A DNA stretch of 64,000 bases from Syntrophomonas palmitatica JCM 14374 (GCF_001311885.1 NZ_BBCE01000013.1:29815-93814); one strand, 5' to 3'. Counted from the first letter of the stretch, positions 29,163-38,697 are shown. Numbers and translations are program-made. Notes: generated from the sequence alone by a model not told the origin.

Positions 29163-29909
29163 TTATTCTTTATTAAAGGTTACTTCTCCGCTGGTAAGAT
29201 GGTATTTTGCACCTACGATCTTCAAATGGCCTTCCTTGACCAGTTCTTCGACTACAGGGCTCTTTTCGATTTCAGCAATAGTTGCCAGGATATTCTCGTC
29301 AGCGGCCTTTTCATACAGGGCATCTCCTTTGGCTCCGGCAGCCTTGGCTTTATCCGCCGAGGGCTTAATTTTTTCTACGATGGCTCCGATGCTGCCGGGA
29401 GCTTCGCCGCCGTCAACCGTAGCTTTGACCGCGCCGCATTTTTCATGACCCAGAACTACCAGAAGCGGGGTTTTCAGGTGTTCTACCCCGTATTCAATAC
29501 TGCCCAGGGCCACCGGATCAACGACATTGCCGGCCACGCGTACCACAAAAATATCGCCTAAACCCTGGTCAAATATGTATTCCGCCGGGACGCGGGAGTC
29601 CGAACAGGTCAAAACCACCGCAAAAGGCTTTTGCCCTTTGGCAGCCAGAAGGCCGCGTTTCTCGCTCCCCAGGTCCTGCTTCATTACCTGGCCGGATACA
29701 TAACGCTGGTTGCCTTCTTCCAGCAGCTTGAGGGCATCTTCAGCAGAAGCAACTGTCTCCGCCCGGGTGTATACCTTTTCCTTTTCAACTACAGGGGTTT
29801 TAGCCGAATTCGGTTCGCTTTTTTGAGTGTTGCAGCCCGCTGCCGCAACCATGGACAAAACGAGAACCAGCACTAGAAGATAAAGACTTGATCTGCTTCT
29901 TTTTCTCAA
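29163..29909 (-). CDS. Lipoprotein beta-carbonic anhydrase
   Basis: A 248-residue beta-class carbonic anhydrase. Zinc ligands are visible in TCSDSRVPAEYIF (Cys-x-Asp-x-Arg) and GHEKCGA (His and Cys). The N-terminus is a lipoprotein signal with lipobox AAGC, so it should be tethered outside the membrane, unlike most cytoplasmic beta enzymes. It interconverts CO2 and bicarbonate. TTG 29909 is chosen because GGAGG lies 8 nt upstream; the longer frame would overlap that site. Confidence 0.9.
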   Translation of the reverse strand: MRKRSRSSLYLLVLVLVLSMVAAAGCNTQKSEPNSAKTPVVEKEKVYTRAETVASAEDALKLLEEGNQRYVSGQVMKQDLGSEKRGLLAAKGQKPFAVVLTCSDSRVPAEYIFDQGLGDIFVVRVAGNVVDPVALGSIEYGVEHLKTPLLVVLGHEKCGAVKATVDGGEAPGSIGAIVEKIKPSADKAKAAGAKGDALYEKAADENILATIAEIEKSPVVEELVKEGHLKIVGAKYHLTSGEVTFNKE

Positions 29910-30105
29910 TTCCGACACCTCCAAAAAATTTTTATGGCTGCTTAAATTCTATAAAAATTAACCAATTCCTTCTTTACCCAAAAGGTTATTCCAATTAGGC
30001 CCTAACCTTCCTTTGGCAATCCAGACCCCCGCCTGGCAAAATGGTCTAATTTGCGCCATTAACGAATAGAAATAAATTCAGTACAAGCTATTATGGAGGG
30101 GTTAT

Positions 30106-30903
30106 ATGCTGGTCATAAACGTGCGTAAATACGGGTATTTAATAGGGCTTATTACCATATTCCTGGTATCCATACCCATACTCAACTGGATAAATAACGA
30201 TCAACCGACTGATAAAACACGCCCTGCAACACCAGCCGAAACGGTCCTGAAAGGAGAATATCTGCCGTGGGAAGAGGTCAACCGGCTGTTTCCCAAGTTC
30301 GCTTACGGTGCGGTAATTGATTTTGAGAAAAAAGAAAAATTTGCGGTGCAGCGCCGGGGCGGGACCTATCATGCCGATGTACAGCCCCTGACCGCCCGCG
30401 ATACAAAAATAATGAAAGATATCTTTGACGGAAAATGGACCTGGAAAAGACGGGCGGTAATTGTAGAACTTGAGGATGGACGCAAGATCGCGGCTTCTAT
30501 GAATGGCATGCCGCACGGCCAGGGGGCCATAAGGGGCAATAAATTCAACGGTCATTTCTGCATTCATTTTCGGGACAGTAAAACCCATATAGCGGGCAAA
30601 GTGGACACTGCCCATCAACTGATGATATGGAAGGCGGCCGGACTGCTTGAAGCCAAGCGAAAAGAACTGAAGGCCGGGGAAAGTCTGAAGGTTTTCATCG
30701 CGGCGGTGGATCAGGGAGAGAAGAACCTGGTTTTAAACATGCTGGAGGGAGAGGGAAAAAACGAACTGGCGAACAGGCTTCAGACCCTGGATTATATAAA
30801 GCTCGTCAATATCACGGCAAACGGCGCCAACCAGTATAGAGCGGAAGTGAGGTTCAGCTTTGATAAAAACGCCTGCTCAATACTCCAGGTGTTTACAAAT
30901 TAA
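30106..30903 (+). CDS. Secreted protein with GHFCIHF motif, unknown family
   Basis: A 265-residue protein with an N-terminal hydrophobic segment (residues about 11-28), a signal peptide or anchor. A central region carries MNGMPHGQGAIRGNKFNGHF followed by CIHFRDSKTH, with clustered His and Cys that look catalytic or metal-binding. The C-terminus (about 185-262) looks like a separate alpha/beta domain. I recall similar motifs in clostridial wall-associated proteins but cannot name the family. ATG 30106 follows TGGAGGGG. Confidence 0.7.
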   Translation: MLVINVRKYGYLIGLITIFLVSIPILNWINNDQPTDKTRPATPAETVLKGEYLPWEEVNRLFPKFAYGAVIDFEKKEKFAVQRRGGTYHADVQPLTARDTKIMKDIFDGKWTWKRRAVIVELEDGRKIAASMNGMPHGQGAIRGNKFNGHFCIHFRDSKTHIAGKVDTAHQLMIWKAAGLLEAKRKELKAGESLKVFIAAVDQGEKNLVLNMLEGEGKNELANRLQTLDYIKLVNITANGANQYRAEVRFSFDKNACSILQVFTN

Positions 30904-30904
30904 G

Positions 30905-31024
30905 ATGATAAAATGCGACCAGGGTTGGCTGGTACCCACAACAGCAATACAAGCCTTGCTGGACGGGAAGAGCCGGGTAAAAACAGAGACCGCATTAAAA
31001 TTCTATGAAGATGAGGAGAATTAA
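30905..31024 (+). CDS. Small hypothetical protein
   Basis: A 39-residue frame starting one base after the preceding stop (TAAgATG), MIKCDQGWLVPTTAIQALLD..., ending acidic (YEDEEN). The preceding gene's 3' end supplies no clear ribosome binding site, but termination-reinitiation is possible. Composition looks protein-like. No family recognised. Confidence 0.4.
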   Translation: MIKCDQGWLVPTTAIQALLDGKSRVKTETALKFYEDEEN

Positions 31025-31040
31025 AATTTCCGGCGGAAAC

Positions 31041-32393
31041 TTAAGGCAGACCGCTCTGGTACGACTGCTGAGCCACCAAAAGCAGACGGGAAGCGGTTTT
31101 GGTTCGCAGCTGGTTTACATCCAGGTCATTGATCCGAATCCGTTCCAGCCCGTCGGCATCCTTAAAAACCTGGTAAAGCTTGAAAGCCTCAGCGGGATTT
31201 GCTATTGCGTATGAAGTCAACAAGCCCCTGGCCTCCGCATCGCTTACGCAGTGATTTTCCATAATAAAACGCAAGGTCTCCAGGGATTCCTGATCGGTAT
31301 AAGGACATATGCCCAGAAGCTGCATTTTTTTAAAGCTTTCCCGCCCGTGCTCTGGATCGAAATTATCATTGGAACGGCCGATATCGTGAAAAAGAGCCGC
31401 CTGGCAGATAATTTCCCGTTCGCTGTTGTTCAGGGATTCGTAATGGGACAGAATAAGGCATAGCAGCAGCACCCGCCGGGTATGGCCGAGGCCGTGTATG
31501 CCATGGGGGCGGTGAAAGTATTCGGCCTGTAAACGGTCGGCATAATAGGCAAAGGAGGTAAAAACGCCGGCCTGTTTTAATTCCGGTTCAATATCTTCGA
31601 ATTTTACAAGTTCCACGGGGTTAATCTCCTGTACGTCGCCTGGGTAAGCGATGATTTCTTTTTCCCGGCGGTCTTTTATATAAGCCACCACCTTGTCAAG
31701 CGGAAGATAGCCCTTTAGTACCCGGCCCTGCCAGCGCCAGGCATATAATACGGCAATGTTGATATCCGTACTCCAGGAAGTAGCTGATTCTATGCTGGCG
31801 TGAACCGGCTCCCCCCGGTAAACCGTGATGCGCCCCAGGTCATCCACCGGCGAAAGGGTTAGAGGCTCAGGGCGCAGCCCCTTAATATCAGCGATGAACT
31901 TGGGGTTGATATCCTCTAATTTATAAGCGCAGCGTGAAAATATATACCAAAAAATCTGATATCTTTCTTCAGGGGGAATCTCCGTATAAAGGTCAAGGTA
32001 AGCCTTTAATGCCAGCTCGGGTTTGATAAGTTTAAAAAGATTTTTAAAATCGCGCTGCTGCAAACAATAGTCCAGACGGGCTTTTTCAAAACGAATCAGC
32101 TGCGGAATCTGCAAGGTATCCAGGGTATTAATATTAAAGGCAGGAAAGTCCAGCATAAGCAGATCACGGTAATATATATAACTGGCCCAGGGCTGATAAC
32201 GATGAAAATAGAAATCAGATAAATTCAGGTTTTCGTTTTCCAGATAGGCCCTGCATTCCTCGAAACGAAACGTTTCCGGGCGAAATTTCATTAAGGCCAG
32301 GTCATTTACGGAATTTATAATATTCAAGATATTTTTAGTTCGGTTGTTAAGCACTTCTTCGAGTTTCAAGCGGGGGTCTTCCTTTCGCCGCAT
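31041..32393 (-). CDS. Putative ADP-ribosyltransferase-HD phosphohydrolase fusion
   Basis: A 450-residue protein. Residues about 185-262 show the R-S-E arrangement of ADP-ribosyltransferases: VYRGEP (R193), SWSTD (206-210) and REKEIIAYPGD with ExE at 244-246. Residues about 295-440 form an HD domain: GLGHTRR (H304), FHDIGR (H336-D337), EHG (H349), ENHC (H381) and KDADGLER (D412/D414). The N-terminal 180 residues are helical and unassigned. No signal peptide. The start is uncertain: ATG 32393 lacks a ribosome binding site, while an in-frame TTG 24 nt downstream has AAAGGAAG upstream. The function is not known. Confidence 0.65.
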   Translation of the reverse strand: MRRKEDPRLKLEEVLNNRTKNILNIINSVNDLALMKFRPETFRFEECRAYLENENLNLSDFYFHRYQPWASYIYYRDLLMLDFPAFNINTLDTLQIPQLIRFEKARLDYCLQQRDFKNLFKLIKPELALKAYLDLYTEIPPEERYQIFWYIFSRCAYKLEDINPKFIADIKGLRPEPLTLSPVDDLGRITVYRGEPVHASIESATSWSTDINIAVLYAWRWQGRVLKGYLPLDKVVAYIKDRREKEIIAYPGDVQEINPVELVKFEDIEPELKQAGVFTSFAYYADRLQAEYFHRPHGIHGLGHTRRVLLLCLILSHYESLNNSEREIICQAALFHDIGRSNDNFDPEHGRESFKKMQLLGICPYTDQESLETLRFIMENHCVSDAEARGLLTSYAIANPAEAFKLYQVFKDADGLERIRINDLDVNQLRTKTASRLLLVAQQSYQSGLP

Positions 32394-32427
32394 TGTGTCA
32401 GTCAGGCCTGGAACGGCTGGTTATCTG

Positions 32428-33042
32428 TTAATCTGAATCACTGCTCCGGGTAGCGATGTTGAAACCTTTCTTTTTCCCTAAAAAACGGCCTATGGCCAGC
32501 ATAATAATAATAGCGCATATAATCAGCAGGGTAAGTCTTGTATCCTTCATGCCGAAAAGGCTTACTCCCAGACCGGTATATAAGACCGCTGTGGGCATCT
32601 TGCCGAGGGTTATCGAAACCAAAAAATTGCGAAACGATATGCCGCTTAACCCTGCCGCCGCATTCACTACCGGGGAAGGAACCAGGGGAATGCACAGCGC
32701 CACCGCAATAGTCCAAAAAGCGGTTTCTGGTTTGATGTCTTTCAAATCATAATGAAAGCGGTCTTTAATCTTTTGCCGGGCCCAGTCAGCTCCAGCTGCT
32801 TTGCATATCCAGAAGCAAATGCATGACCCGGCTACGGCCCCGGCCCAGGATAAAAGCAGTCCGCCTTTAAAACCTAATAAGGCCCCGGCTAGAGCTGCCA
32901 GCACTATATAAGGGAAAACAGGCAAGACGGCTTGGATTACTAATCCTATAAAAAGCACTGCCGGAGCAAACATGCCCAAAGATCTTAAATCATAGCCAAG
33001 GTTAACCAGATGGGCGTGATTAAGGCTGTTTATAAACTCCAT
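32428..33042 (-). CDS. VTT-domain membrane protein (TVP38/TMEM64, DedA-related)
   Basis: A 204-residue protein with about five hydrophobic segments and the VTT-domain core: an FPYIVLAALAGALLGFKGGL segment, then SCICFWICKAAG and IPLVPSPVVNAAAGLSGISF. Family members act in lipid scrambling or flippase-like functions. The start ATG 33042 has an AGGAGGAA site upstream. Intact. Confidence 0.85.
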   Translation of the reverse strand: MEFINSLNHAHLVNLGYDLRSLGMFAPAVLFIGLVIQAVLPVFPYIVLAALAGALLGFKGGLLLSWAGAVAGSCICFWICKAAGADWARQKIKDRFHYDLKDIKPETAFWTIAVALCIPLVPSPVVNAAAGLSGISFRNFLVSITLGKMPTAVLYTGLGVSLFGMKDTRLTLLIICAIIIMLAIGRFLGKKKGFNIATRSSDSD

Positions 33043-33178
33043 AAGTTCCTCCTGATCTTAAATCAAACATATCAAGGCCGTGCAGGGTTGTCAAGAAAGG
33101 CCTGGAAACATCATAAAAACTTGGCCTGCTGAAGGACTGTGTTATAATAAGGATTATTCAGGTATTCAAGGTGAATTC

Positions 33179-33808
33179 ATGCAGTTTAACGCGCTGGATT
33201 ATATTATAGCAGCATTGGTTCTGCTGGCCTTGATCAGGGGGCTTAGGCAGGGTCTGCTGGGAGTTTTGAGCGGAATCGCAGGCATTATTGCGGGCTTCAT
33301 TCTGGCCGGGATTTTTTCTCATGACCTGGCGGCCTGGTTAGACAGCGGCCTGGGGATTACAAAACTGCTTTCCGCCCGGCTGGAGGATGCCCTGCCATTA
33401 GCGGCGCTGGCGCCCGAACCGGTGTCAAAGCTGCCGGGTTTAAGCAACCTTTGCCAGGAGGCCGCAACCTTCCTGGCAGGCAATATACTGGAGATAGTAT
33501 CCTTTTTACTCTTAATTATTATCGGCAGCCTGGCGGTTAAGTGGATCGCCGGGGGGTTAAGCCAGCTGGTTTCCGGGACGCTTTTTTCACATTTTAATCG
33601 AGTTCTGGGGGGGGTTCTGGAAGCGGTCAAAGTGGTTTTTATTATGGTTATTTTACTGGGCCTGATTGCGCCTTCCCTGGAATTGGGAGAAAGCATGGGC
33701 TTGCCGGCCGCAAAAAGCATGTGCGGGTATATTGATCATTCGGTTATATGCGGAATCTGCAAAGATATTTTTGTATGGGGCAAAGACTGGATGAGTCTTG
33801 ATGCATAG
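33179..33808 (+). CDS. CvpA-family membrane protein
   Basis: A 209-residue protein starting MQFNALDYIIAALVLLALIR, then GLRQGLLG, the CvpA-family N-terminus, with four hydrophobic segments and a short cytoplasmic end. CvpA proteins are linked to envelope homeostasis and colicin V export. ATG 33179 follows AAGGTG. A possible promoter (TTGGCC, 16 bp, TATAAT at 33143-33148) lies just upstream. Confidence 0.8.
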   Translation: MQFNALDYIIAALVLLALIRGLRQGLLGVLSGIAGIIAGFILAGIFSHDLAAWLDSGLGITKLLSARLEDALPLAALAPEPVSKLPGLSNLCQEAATFLAGNILEIVSFLLLIIIGSLAVKWIAGGLSQLVSGTLFSHFNRVLGGVLEAVKVVFIMVILLGLIAPSLELGESMGLPAAKSMCGYIDHSVICGICKDIFVWGKDWMSLDA

Positions 33809-33863
33809 CTTTTTTCGCCGTTCAGGAAAAATGAAGGTAAAGATATTAAGGAGGTAATTTGTT

Positions 33864-35310
33864 TTGGCTGACAATAAGGAAGATCTAAAACGTAATGCGT
33901 GGCGTCGCCTGGATAAACGGGACATGAAGAAAGCGGAACAGATCAGCCAGGGCTACCTGGATTTTCTGAGCCGGGCCAAAACTGAACGCGAAGCTGTCGA
34001 TTATATTCTGGATATCGCGCGTCAGCGCGGCTTTGAAGAATTAGAGAGCATCAAATCTTTAAAGCCGGGGCAAAAAATCATTTTTAAGGATAAAGGAAAG
34101 GTTTGCGCTCTGGTGGTCATAGGCAGTGAACCGCTGGAAAAAGGCTTTAATCTGGTGGCGTCACATATTGACAGCCCCCGTTTGGATCTCAAAGCCCACC
34201 CTGTCTATGAAGCTGACGGACAGGTTTTGCTTAAAACCCACTATTACGGCGGGATCAAGAAGTACCAGTGGCTGGCTATTCCCCTGGCCCTGCATGGGGT
34301 AGTCGTAAAACCTGATGGGCAGATCATTAAGATAAATATAGGGGAGAAGGCGGATGATCCGGTCTTTACCATCTCTGACCTCCTGCCCCATTTAGCGGCT
34401 GAACAAATGGAAAAGAAAATGTCTGAGGCCATCAAAGGCGAGGGACTTAATGTACTGGCTGGCAGCCGCCCCGGCAGCGAAGAACGGGAACCGTTCAAGA
34501 ATTATATCCTGAATATACTGCAAGAAAAATACGGCATAGCGAAGATGATTTTACCAGCGCGGAGTTGGAGCTGGTTCCGGCGGGAATGGCCAGGGAAGTA
34601 GGCTTGGACCGCAGCATGATAGCGCTTATGGCCAGGATGACCGGGTATGTGCGTATGCTTCACTGCAGGCGGTATTGGAAGCAGATAAACCCCAGCGCAC
34701 GGCGGTCTGCCTGTTTATTGACAAGGAGGAAATCGGCAGCGTAGGCAATACCGGCTTGCAATCATTGATACTAGAAAACCTGACGGCTGAACTTTTGCAT
34801 AAAGCGGGGAAAAACGATTATTACAGCCTGCGGCAGTGCCTGGCTCTCTCCTATGCTCTGTCAGCGGATGTCAATTCAGCGGTTGATCCTAATTACCCGG
34901 ATGTTTTTGAGAAGATGAACAATAGTTTTATGGGTAATGGCATTGTGGTAACCAAATATACCGGCGCCCGGGGCAAATCCGGGTCAAATGACGCCAACCC
35001 CGAATTTTTAGCGCGTATACGACAGATGCTGGATAAAAACGCGGTTGCCTGGCAAACGGGCGAACTGGGAAAAGTGGACATAGGCGGAGGGGGAACCGTA
35101 GCCCAGTACATTGCGCGCTATGGTATGGAAGTAATCGATTGCGGCGTGGCCGTACTGGGGATGCATTCGCCGTTTGAAGTAGTCAGCAAGGCTGATGTGT
35201 ATATGGCTTGCCGCGCTTACTATGCTTTTATGCAGTCTTTTGGCCAAGAACACACCCCGCCGCAAAAAGAAGCTCATAGTGCGCCTCGGCGCAGGAGCCC
35301 CAGGAAATAG
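33864..35310 (+). CDS. M18-family aspartyl aminopeptidase (twice frameshifted)
   Basis: A di-zinc aminopeptidase releasing N-terminal, usually acidic, residues. Motifs are ASHIDSPRLDLK (metal His and Asp), DKEEIGSVGNTGL (catalytic Glu), DVNSAVDPNYP and AVLGMHSPFEVVSKAD (metal His). Two breaks need one G each: at 34541 (ATA GCG GAA GAT GAT) and 34622 (ATG ATA GGC GCT TAT GGC). Correction gives SAELELVPAGMAREVG...QDDRVCAYASLQAVLEAD and a 482-residue product. TTG 33864 has GGAGG upstream. It lies about 100 bp before selD. Confidence 0.92.
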
Positions 35311-35312
35311 AC

Positions 35313-35373
35313 AGCCACAGATATACACAGATTTAGCCGCAGATGCACACATCTGTGTTAATCTGTGTTGAAT
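35313..35373. repeat. ACACAGAT-family inverted repeat
   Basis: CACAGATATACACAGATT is followed by the inverse ATCTGTGTTAATCTGTG, the same dispersed family as at 4060-4200. The arms can pair to a hairpin just upstream of the selD ribosome binding site. Confidence 0.7.
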
Positions 35374-35414
35374 CGAACCCCGAACCTGTTCTCCATTCTA
35401 AGGAGGTGATCGGG

Positions 35415-36446
35415 ATGATGCGTTTGACGCAGATGGTTCGCGCCGCCGGTTGAGCGGCCAAGATAGGACCGGGGGTCCTGGATAATATACTGGCGGGTTT
35501 AAAGATACCGGGGCATCCTGATCTCCTGGTAGGCTTTGAAACCCGTGACGATGCCGGAGTATACAAACTAAACGAAGATACCGCCCTGATTCAGACCCTT
35601 GATTTTTTTACTCCTATGGTTGACGATCCTTATGATTTCGGGCAGATTGCGGCTGCCAATGCTTTAAATGATGTTTACGCCATGGGGGGGCGGCCCTTGC
35701 TGGCTATGAATATCGTCTGTTTCCCCGAATGCGGAGAACTGGAGCTGTTAAAGGAAATACTGGCGGGAGGGCTGGCCAAGATTAAAGAAGCCGGAGCCTT
35801 GCTGGTTGGCGGGCACAGCGTGGACGACAATGAACCCAAATACGGGCTGGCGGTAACCGGGCTGGTAAAACCTTCGCGCCTGATCGGAAACGGAGGAGCC
35901 CGCAGCGGCGATATGCTGTTTCTGACCAAACCACTGGGCAGCGGCATCATAACCACTGCCATGAAAGCGGAAATGGCTTCCGGTGAAGCCAGCCGCGACG
36001 CTATCCAGTGGATGAGCACTCTCAATCGCGCCGCATGTGAAGCCATGCAGGAAGTCGGCGCTCATGCCGCCACCGATGTAACCGGATTTGGCCTGGCAGG
36101 CCACCTGTTGGAAATGGCCGCCAGCAGCCAGGTGCAAATAGAGGTATTTGCTGACAAATTGCAGTTCATGCGCGAAGCCCGCGATTACGCAGGAATGGGA
36201 TTGATACCTGGCGGAGCTTACCGCAACCGGGATTATATGCAAGACCGGGTGGAATATCAGGGCAAGATTGACCCGACCGTAATTGATCTCATCTTTTCCC
36301 CGGAAACATCCGGCGGCATGGTCATAGCCATCGCTGAGGAAAGGGCTGATTTATTCAAACAGGCATTGCGGGAACGAAATTGCCCGGTTAATATTATCGG
36401 CCGGGTCAGGGAGAACCAATCCCATAAAATAACGATAAGCGGATAA
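35415..36446 (+). CDS. selD: Selenide, water dikinase SelD, itself a selenoprotein
   Basis: SelD makes selenophosphate, the selenium donor for SelA. Translation from ATG 35415 (AGGAGG at 35401-35406) gives [12 protein letters not shown], then TGA at 35451, then [16 protein letters not shown] in the same frame to 36446, 343 residues. The UGA falls exactly where E. coli SelD has catalytic Cys17 (GAGCGCK), with the following Lys conserved, so it is read as Sec13. Other motifs: [20 protein letters not shown] and [15 protein letters not shown] stop-free frame continues throughout; no indel is needed. Confidence 0.96.
35451..35479 (+). promoter_or_regulatory. UGA selenocysteine codon and bacterial SECIS-like hairpin
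   Basis: UGA at 35451-35453 is followed 11 nt later by the perfect hairpin AGGACC-GGG-GGTCCT (35465-35479) within coding sequence. Placement and a G-rich apical loop fit bacterial SECIS elements read by SelB. Folding energy was not computed. Confidence 0.8.
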
Positions 36447-36472
36447 GCCTGACTTTACGGGGAGAGAGAAAT

Positions 36473-36667
36473 TTGGAACGCAAAGAATTTAAGCTGGGCG
36501 ACATTGTGCGTATGAAAAAACAGCACCCCTGCGGCAGTTATAATTGGGAAGTTGTCCGTATGGGCGCAGATATCAAGATCAAATGCCAGGGCTGCCAGCG
36601 CCTGGTCATGCTTCCGCGCCTGCAGTTTGAAAAACGGATGGTTCGGGTGGAAAAGTCTGCAGAATAA
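36473..36667 (+). CDS. DUF951-family small protein
   Basis: A 64-residue protein with [20 protein letters not shown] and [14 protein letters not shown], the signature of the DUF951 (YyzM-like) family common in Firmicutes near the origin. The three cysteines (CG...CQGC) hint at a zinc site. Role unknown. TTG 36473 follows GGGGAGAGAG. Confidence 0.85.
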   Translation: MERKEFKLGDIVRMKKQHPCGSYNWEVVRMGADIKIKCQGCQRLVMLPRLQFEKRMVRVEKSAE

Positions 36668-36759
36668 CTATTTTACTGAGGTCTGCATATACTTAATACA
36701 GGAATGTATCTGGATAGAAGATAGTTTGTCCGGATCAGGCATTAAAGGGGTGGGATGAC

Positions 36760-36975
36760 GTGAAGCTTAAGCTGGTTTCTTCTGTCGGCTTTAATCCCGG
36801 AGACCTGGTAACGGTAAAAAACATGCCCAGGGAAGAACATTTCTGCATAATCGCGATTAAGAAGGGAGAGAACGGAGAGCCTATGGCCCTGCTGAAGGCT
36901 TTATTCAATGATACCTATATTATAGAAAAACCGGTCGCTGACCTTGTTAGTTTGCTGGTTAAGGGCAGACTCTGA
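36760..36975 (+). CDS. Small hypothetical protein
   Basis: A 71-residue beta-rich frame, MKLKLVSSVGFNPGDLVTVK..., with GTG 36760 preceded by GGGGTGGGA. It lies 92 nt after the DUF951 gene. Composition and start signal look real, and the NPGDLVTV segment suggests a small barrel. No family recognised. Confidence 0.6.
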   Translation: MKLKLVSSVGFNPGDLVTVKNMPREEHFCIIAIKKGENGEPMALLKALFNDTYIIEKPVADLVSLLVKGRL

Positions 36976-37174
36976 CAACATCAGCATAGTCCATCGCCTG
37001 AAAACCGACCCTTAACATAGCACGCCAGATTATCTCCAAAAAACAGCCAGCCTATTATTACACTCAAAAGGAAAACATGCTATAATACAACAGAATTTAA
37101 CTATGAGGGGCTTTTGGCCGTGGATTCCCTGGTTTTTATTGTGCCAGTCTATCCTTACAGGAGGCGCTTTTCCA

Positions 37175-38551
37175 GTGAGTATTAATAATAATATGCTTAA
37201 TGAGTCAATAGGTATATATATCTCCCCTGACAATATGAAGGTTTGGCTGCGCACCAGGCCAGGGGAAAGCCATACCGCCTCGGAAATTTTGGCGGCATTA
37301 GAAGCCCAGGGGATAGTGCATGGCATAAACCATTACAGAATTGAGGAGCTTTGCACGCGCGGCGAGGTTATTAATGAAATGATTGCTGAAGGGACTCCTC
37401 CTACACCCGGCGAAGACGGTCAGATTAGAACTATATATGAAAAACCGGATCTTCATCCGCAAATTAATGAAAATGGACAGGCCGATTTTTATAATTTGGG
37501 GGGCATTATACAGGTCAAAGAAGGCGAACTGCTGGCGGTCAGGAAACCGGCTACTCCCGGACTGCCGGGGTTAAACGTAAAAGGCGATCTGTTAGACCCT
37601 GTACCCGGGAAGAATGTGGAATTCTCCGTCGGCAAGGGCGTGGTGATAGAAGGCGATACTGTCAGGGCAAAATACCAGGGAGCATTGTCCTGGCAAGGGT
37701 CCCGGATAGGAGTGACCCGCTTATACATAGTGGACAGCGATGTTGATTTTTCAGTGGGAAACATTAATTTTCAGGGAAAAGTCCTGATTTCAGGCTGGTT
37801 AAGAGATGGCTTCAAGGTTGAGGCGGACGAGGATATAGAGATACTGGGAGGAATAGAAAACGCGGTGGCGATTTCCCGTAACGGGTCGGTAATAGTTCAC
37901 CGCGGTATAAGCGGGCGGGGAGGGGCTGTAGTTAAGGCCGCGGTTAACATAGAAGCCCGCTATATACAGGACGCCACTATCGAAGCGCAAGAAAACGTTG
38001 TGGTAAGTGAGTATGTAACCCGGGCCAATATAAGAACGGGCAGCGCTTTGTTGCTGCATGGCAGGCGCGGAAAGATAATGGGACAGAATTACATTGAAGC
38101 TGGAGCCCGCATTCATGTTAATTCCATTCAATCTGATAAAGATATGCAGTTAATAGTCAAGGGTTTTGACCGTAATGCCCTTATCGAAGAGATAAAACGC
38201 ATAAATATAGAAATAAAAGAAGACGAAGAGAGGATTCGGTCTCTGTCGGGCAAAATACGTGAATTAGCCCAGAATAAAACCCCGGAAGTACTTGAGGTGT
38301 TGCGAAAAATAATACCTGCCTACAGTCAGCTTTTGGAAAAAATCGATGACGCCAAAGAGGAACGGGCCAAGATCATCAGCAGCCTGAAATTGACCCGGGG
38401 GGAAGGAATGATAGTAGTCAGGGACCGGGTTGACCGGGGCACCTTATTGCGCATAAAAAATGAAGCGTTGCAATTACGCAGCGACTTGCGCAATACGATC
38501 ATGTATTATGATAACGAGGAAAAAAGGATAATTATTATTGACAATTCATAG
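37175..38551 (+). CDS. FapA-family (DUF342) protein
   Basis: A 458-residue protein. The N-terminal domain includes IYISPDNMKVWLRT and GTPPTPGEDGQI. The middle (residues about 150-310) is a right-handed beta-helix of short repeats (IEILGGIENAVAISRNGSVI). A coiled coil follows (about 340-400). This matches the FapA/DUF342 group, found with flagellar, signalling or surface genes in Firmicutes; molecular role uncertain. GTG 37175 is chosen from AGGAGG 10 nt upstream. Longer reading to 37103 is less likely. Confidence 0.8.
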   Translation: MSINNNMLNESIGIYISPDNMKVWLRTRPGESHTASEILAALEAQGIVHGINHYRIEELCTRGEVINEMIAEGTPPTPGEDGQIRTIYEKPDLHPQINENGQADFYNLGGIIQVKEGELLAVRKPATPGLPGLNVKGDLLDPVPGKNVEFSVGKGVVIEGDTVRAKYQGALSWQGSRIGVTRLYIVDSDVDFSVGNINFQGKVLISGWLRDGFKVEADEDIEILGGIENAVAISRNGSVIVHRGISGRGGAVVKAAVNIEARYIQDATIEAQENVVVSEYVTRANIRTGSALLLHGRRGKIMGQNYIEAGARIHVNSIQSDKDMQLIVKGFDRNALIEEIKRINIEIKEDEERIRSLSGKIRELAQNKTPEVLEVLRKIIPAYSQLLEKIDDAKEERAKIISSLKLTRGEGMIVVRDRVDRGTLLRIKNEALQLRSDLRNTIMYYDNEEKRIIIIDNS

Positions 38552-38589
38552 GTTTTTGCCGTGCCTTCACCAAATTAACAACAATATTC

Positions 38590-38674
38590 TTGCGTCGTTT
38601 CCCTTAAACTGGTATAATCTAATGGTCCCTGCCCCGGATTTAGTTCGGGGCCATTCTTGTGCTGACAGCACAAG
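38590..38674 (+). promoter_or_regulatory. rpsF promoter and structured leader
   Basis: TTGCGT (38590-38595), 17 bp, and TATAAT (38613-38618) with an extended TG motif form a strong promoter. The leader then contains two hairpins: CCCCG/CGGGG (38632-38650) and CTTGTGC/GCACAAG (38656-38674). rpsF leaders often bind the S6:S18 complex for autoregulation, and this structure may do so, but the diagnostic CCG element was not established. Confidence 0.65.
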
Positions 38675-38697
38675 TTAGTCCGAAGGGAGGTGTAAAG

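Noticed and set aside
36760..36975. Assignment of the 71-residue protein to a known family
   Set aside because: No motif is strong enough, so it was kept as hypothetical.
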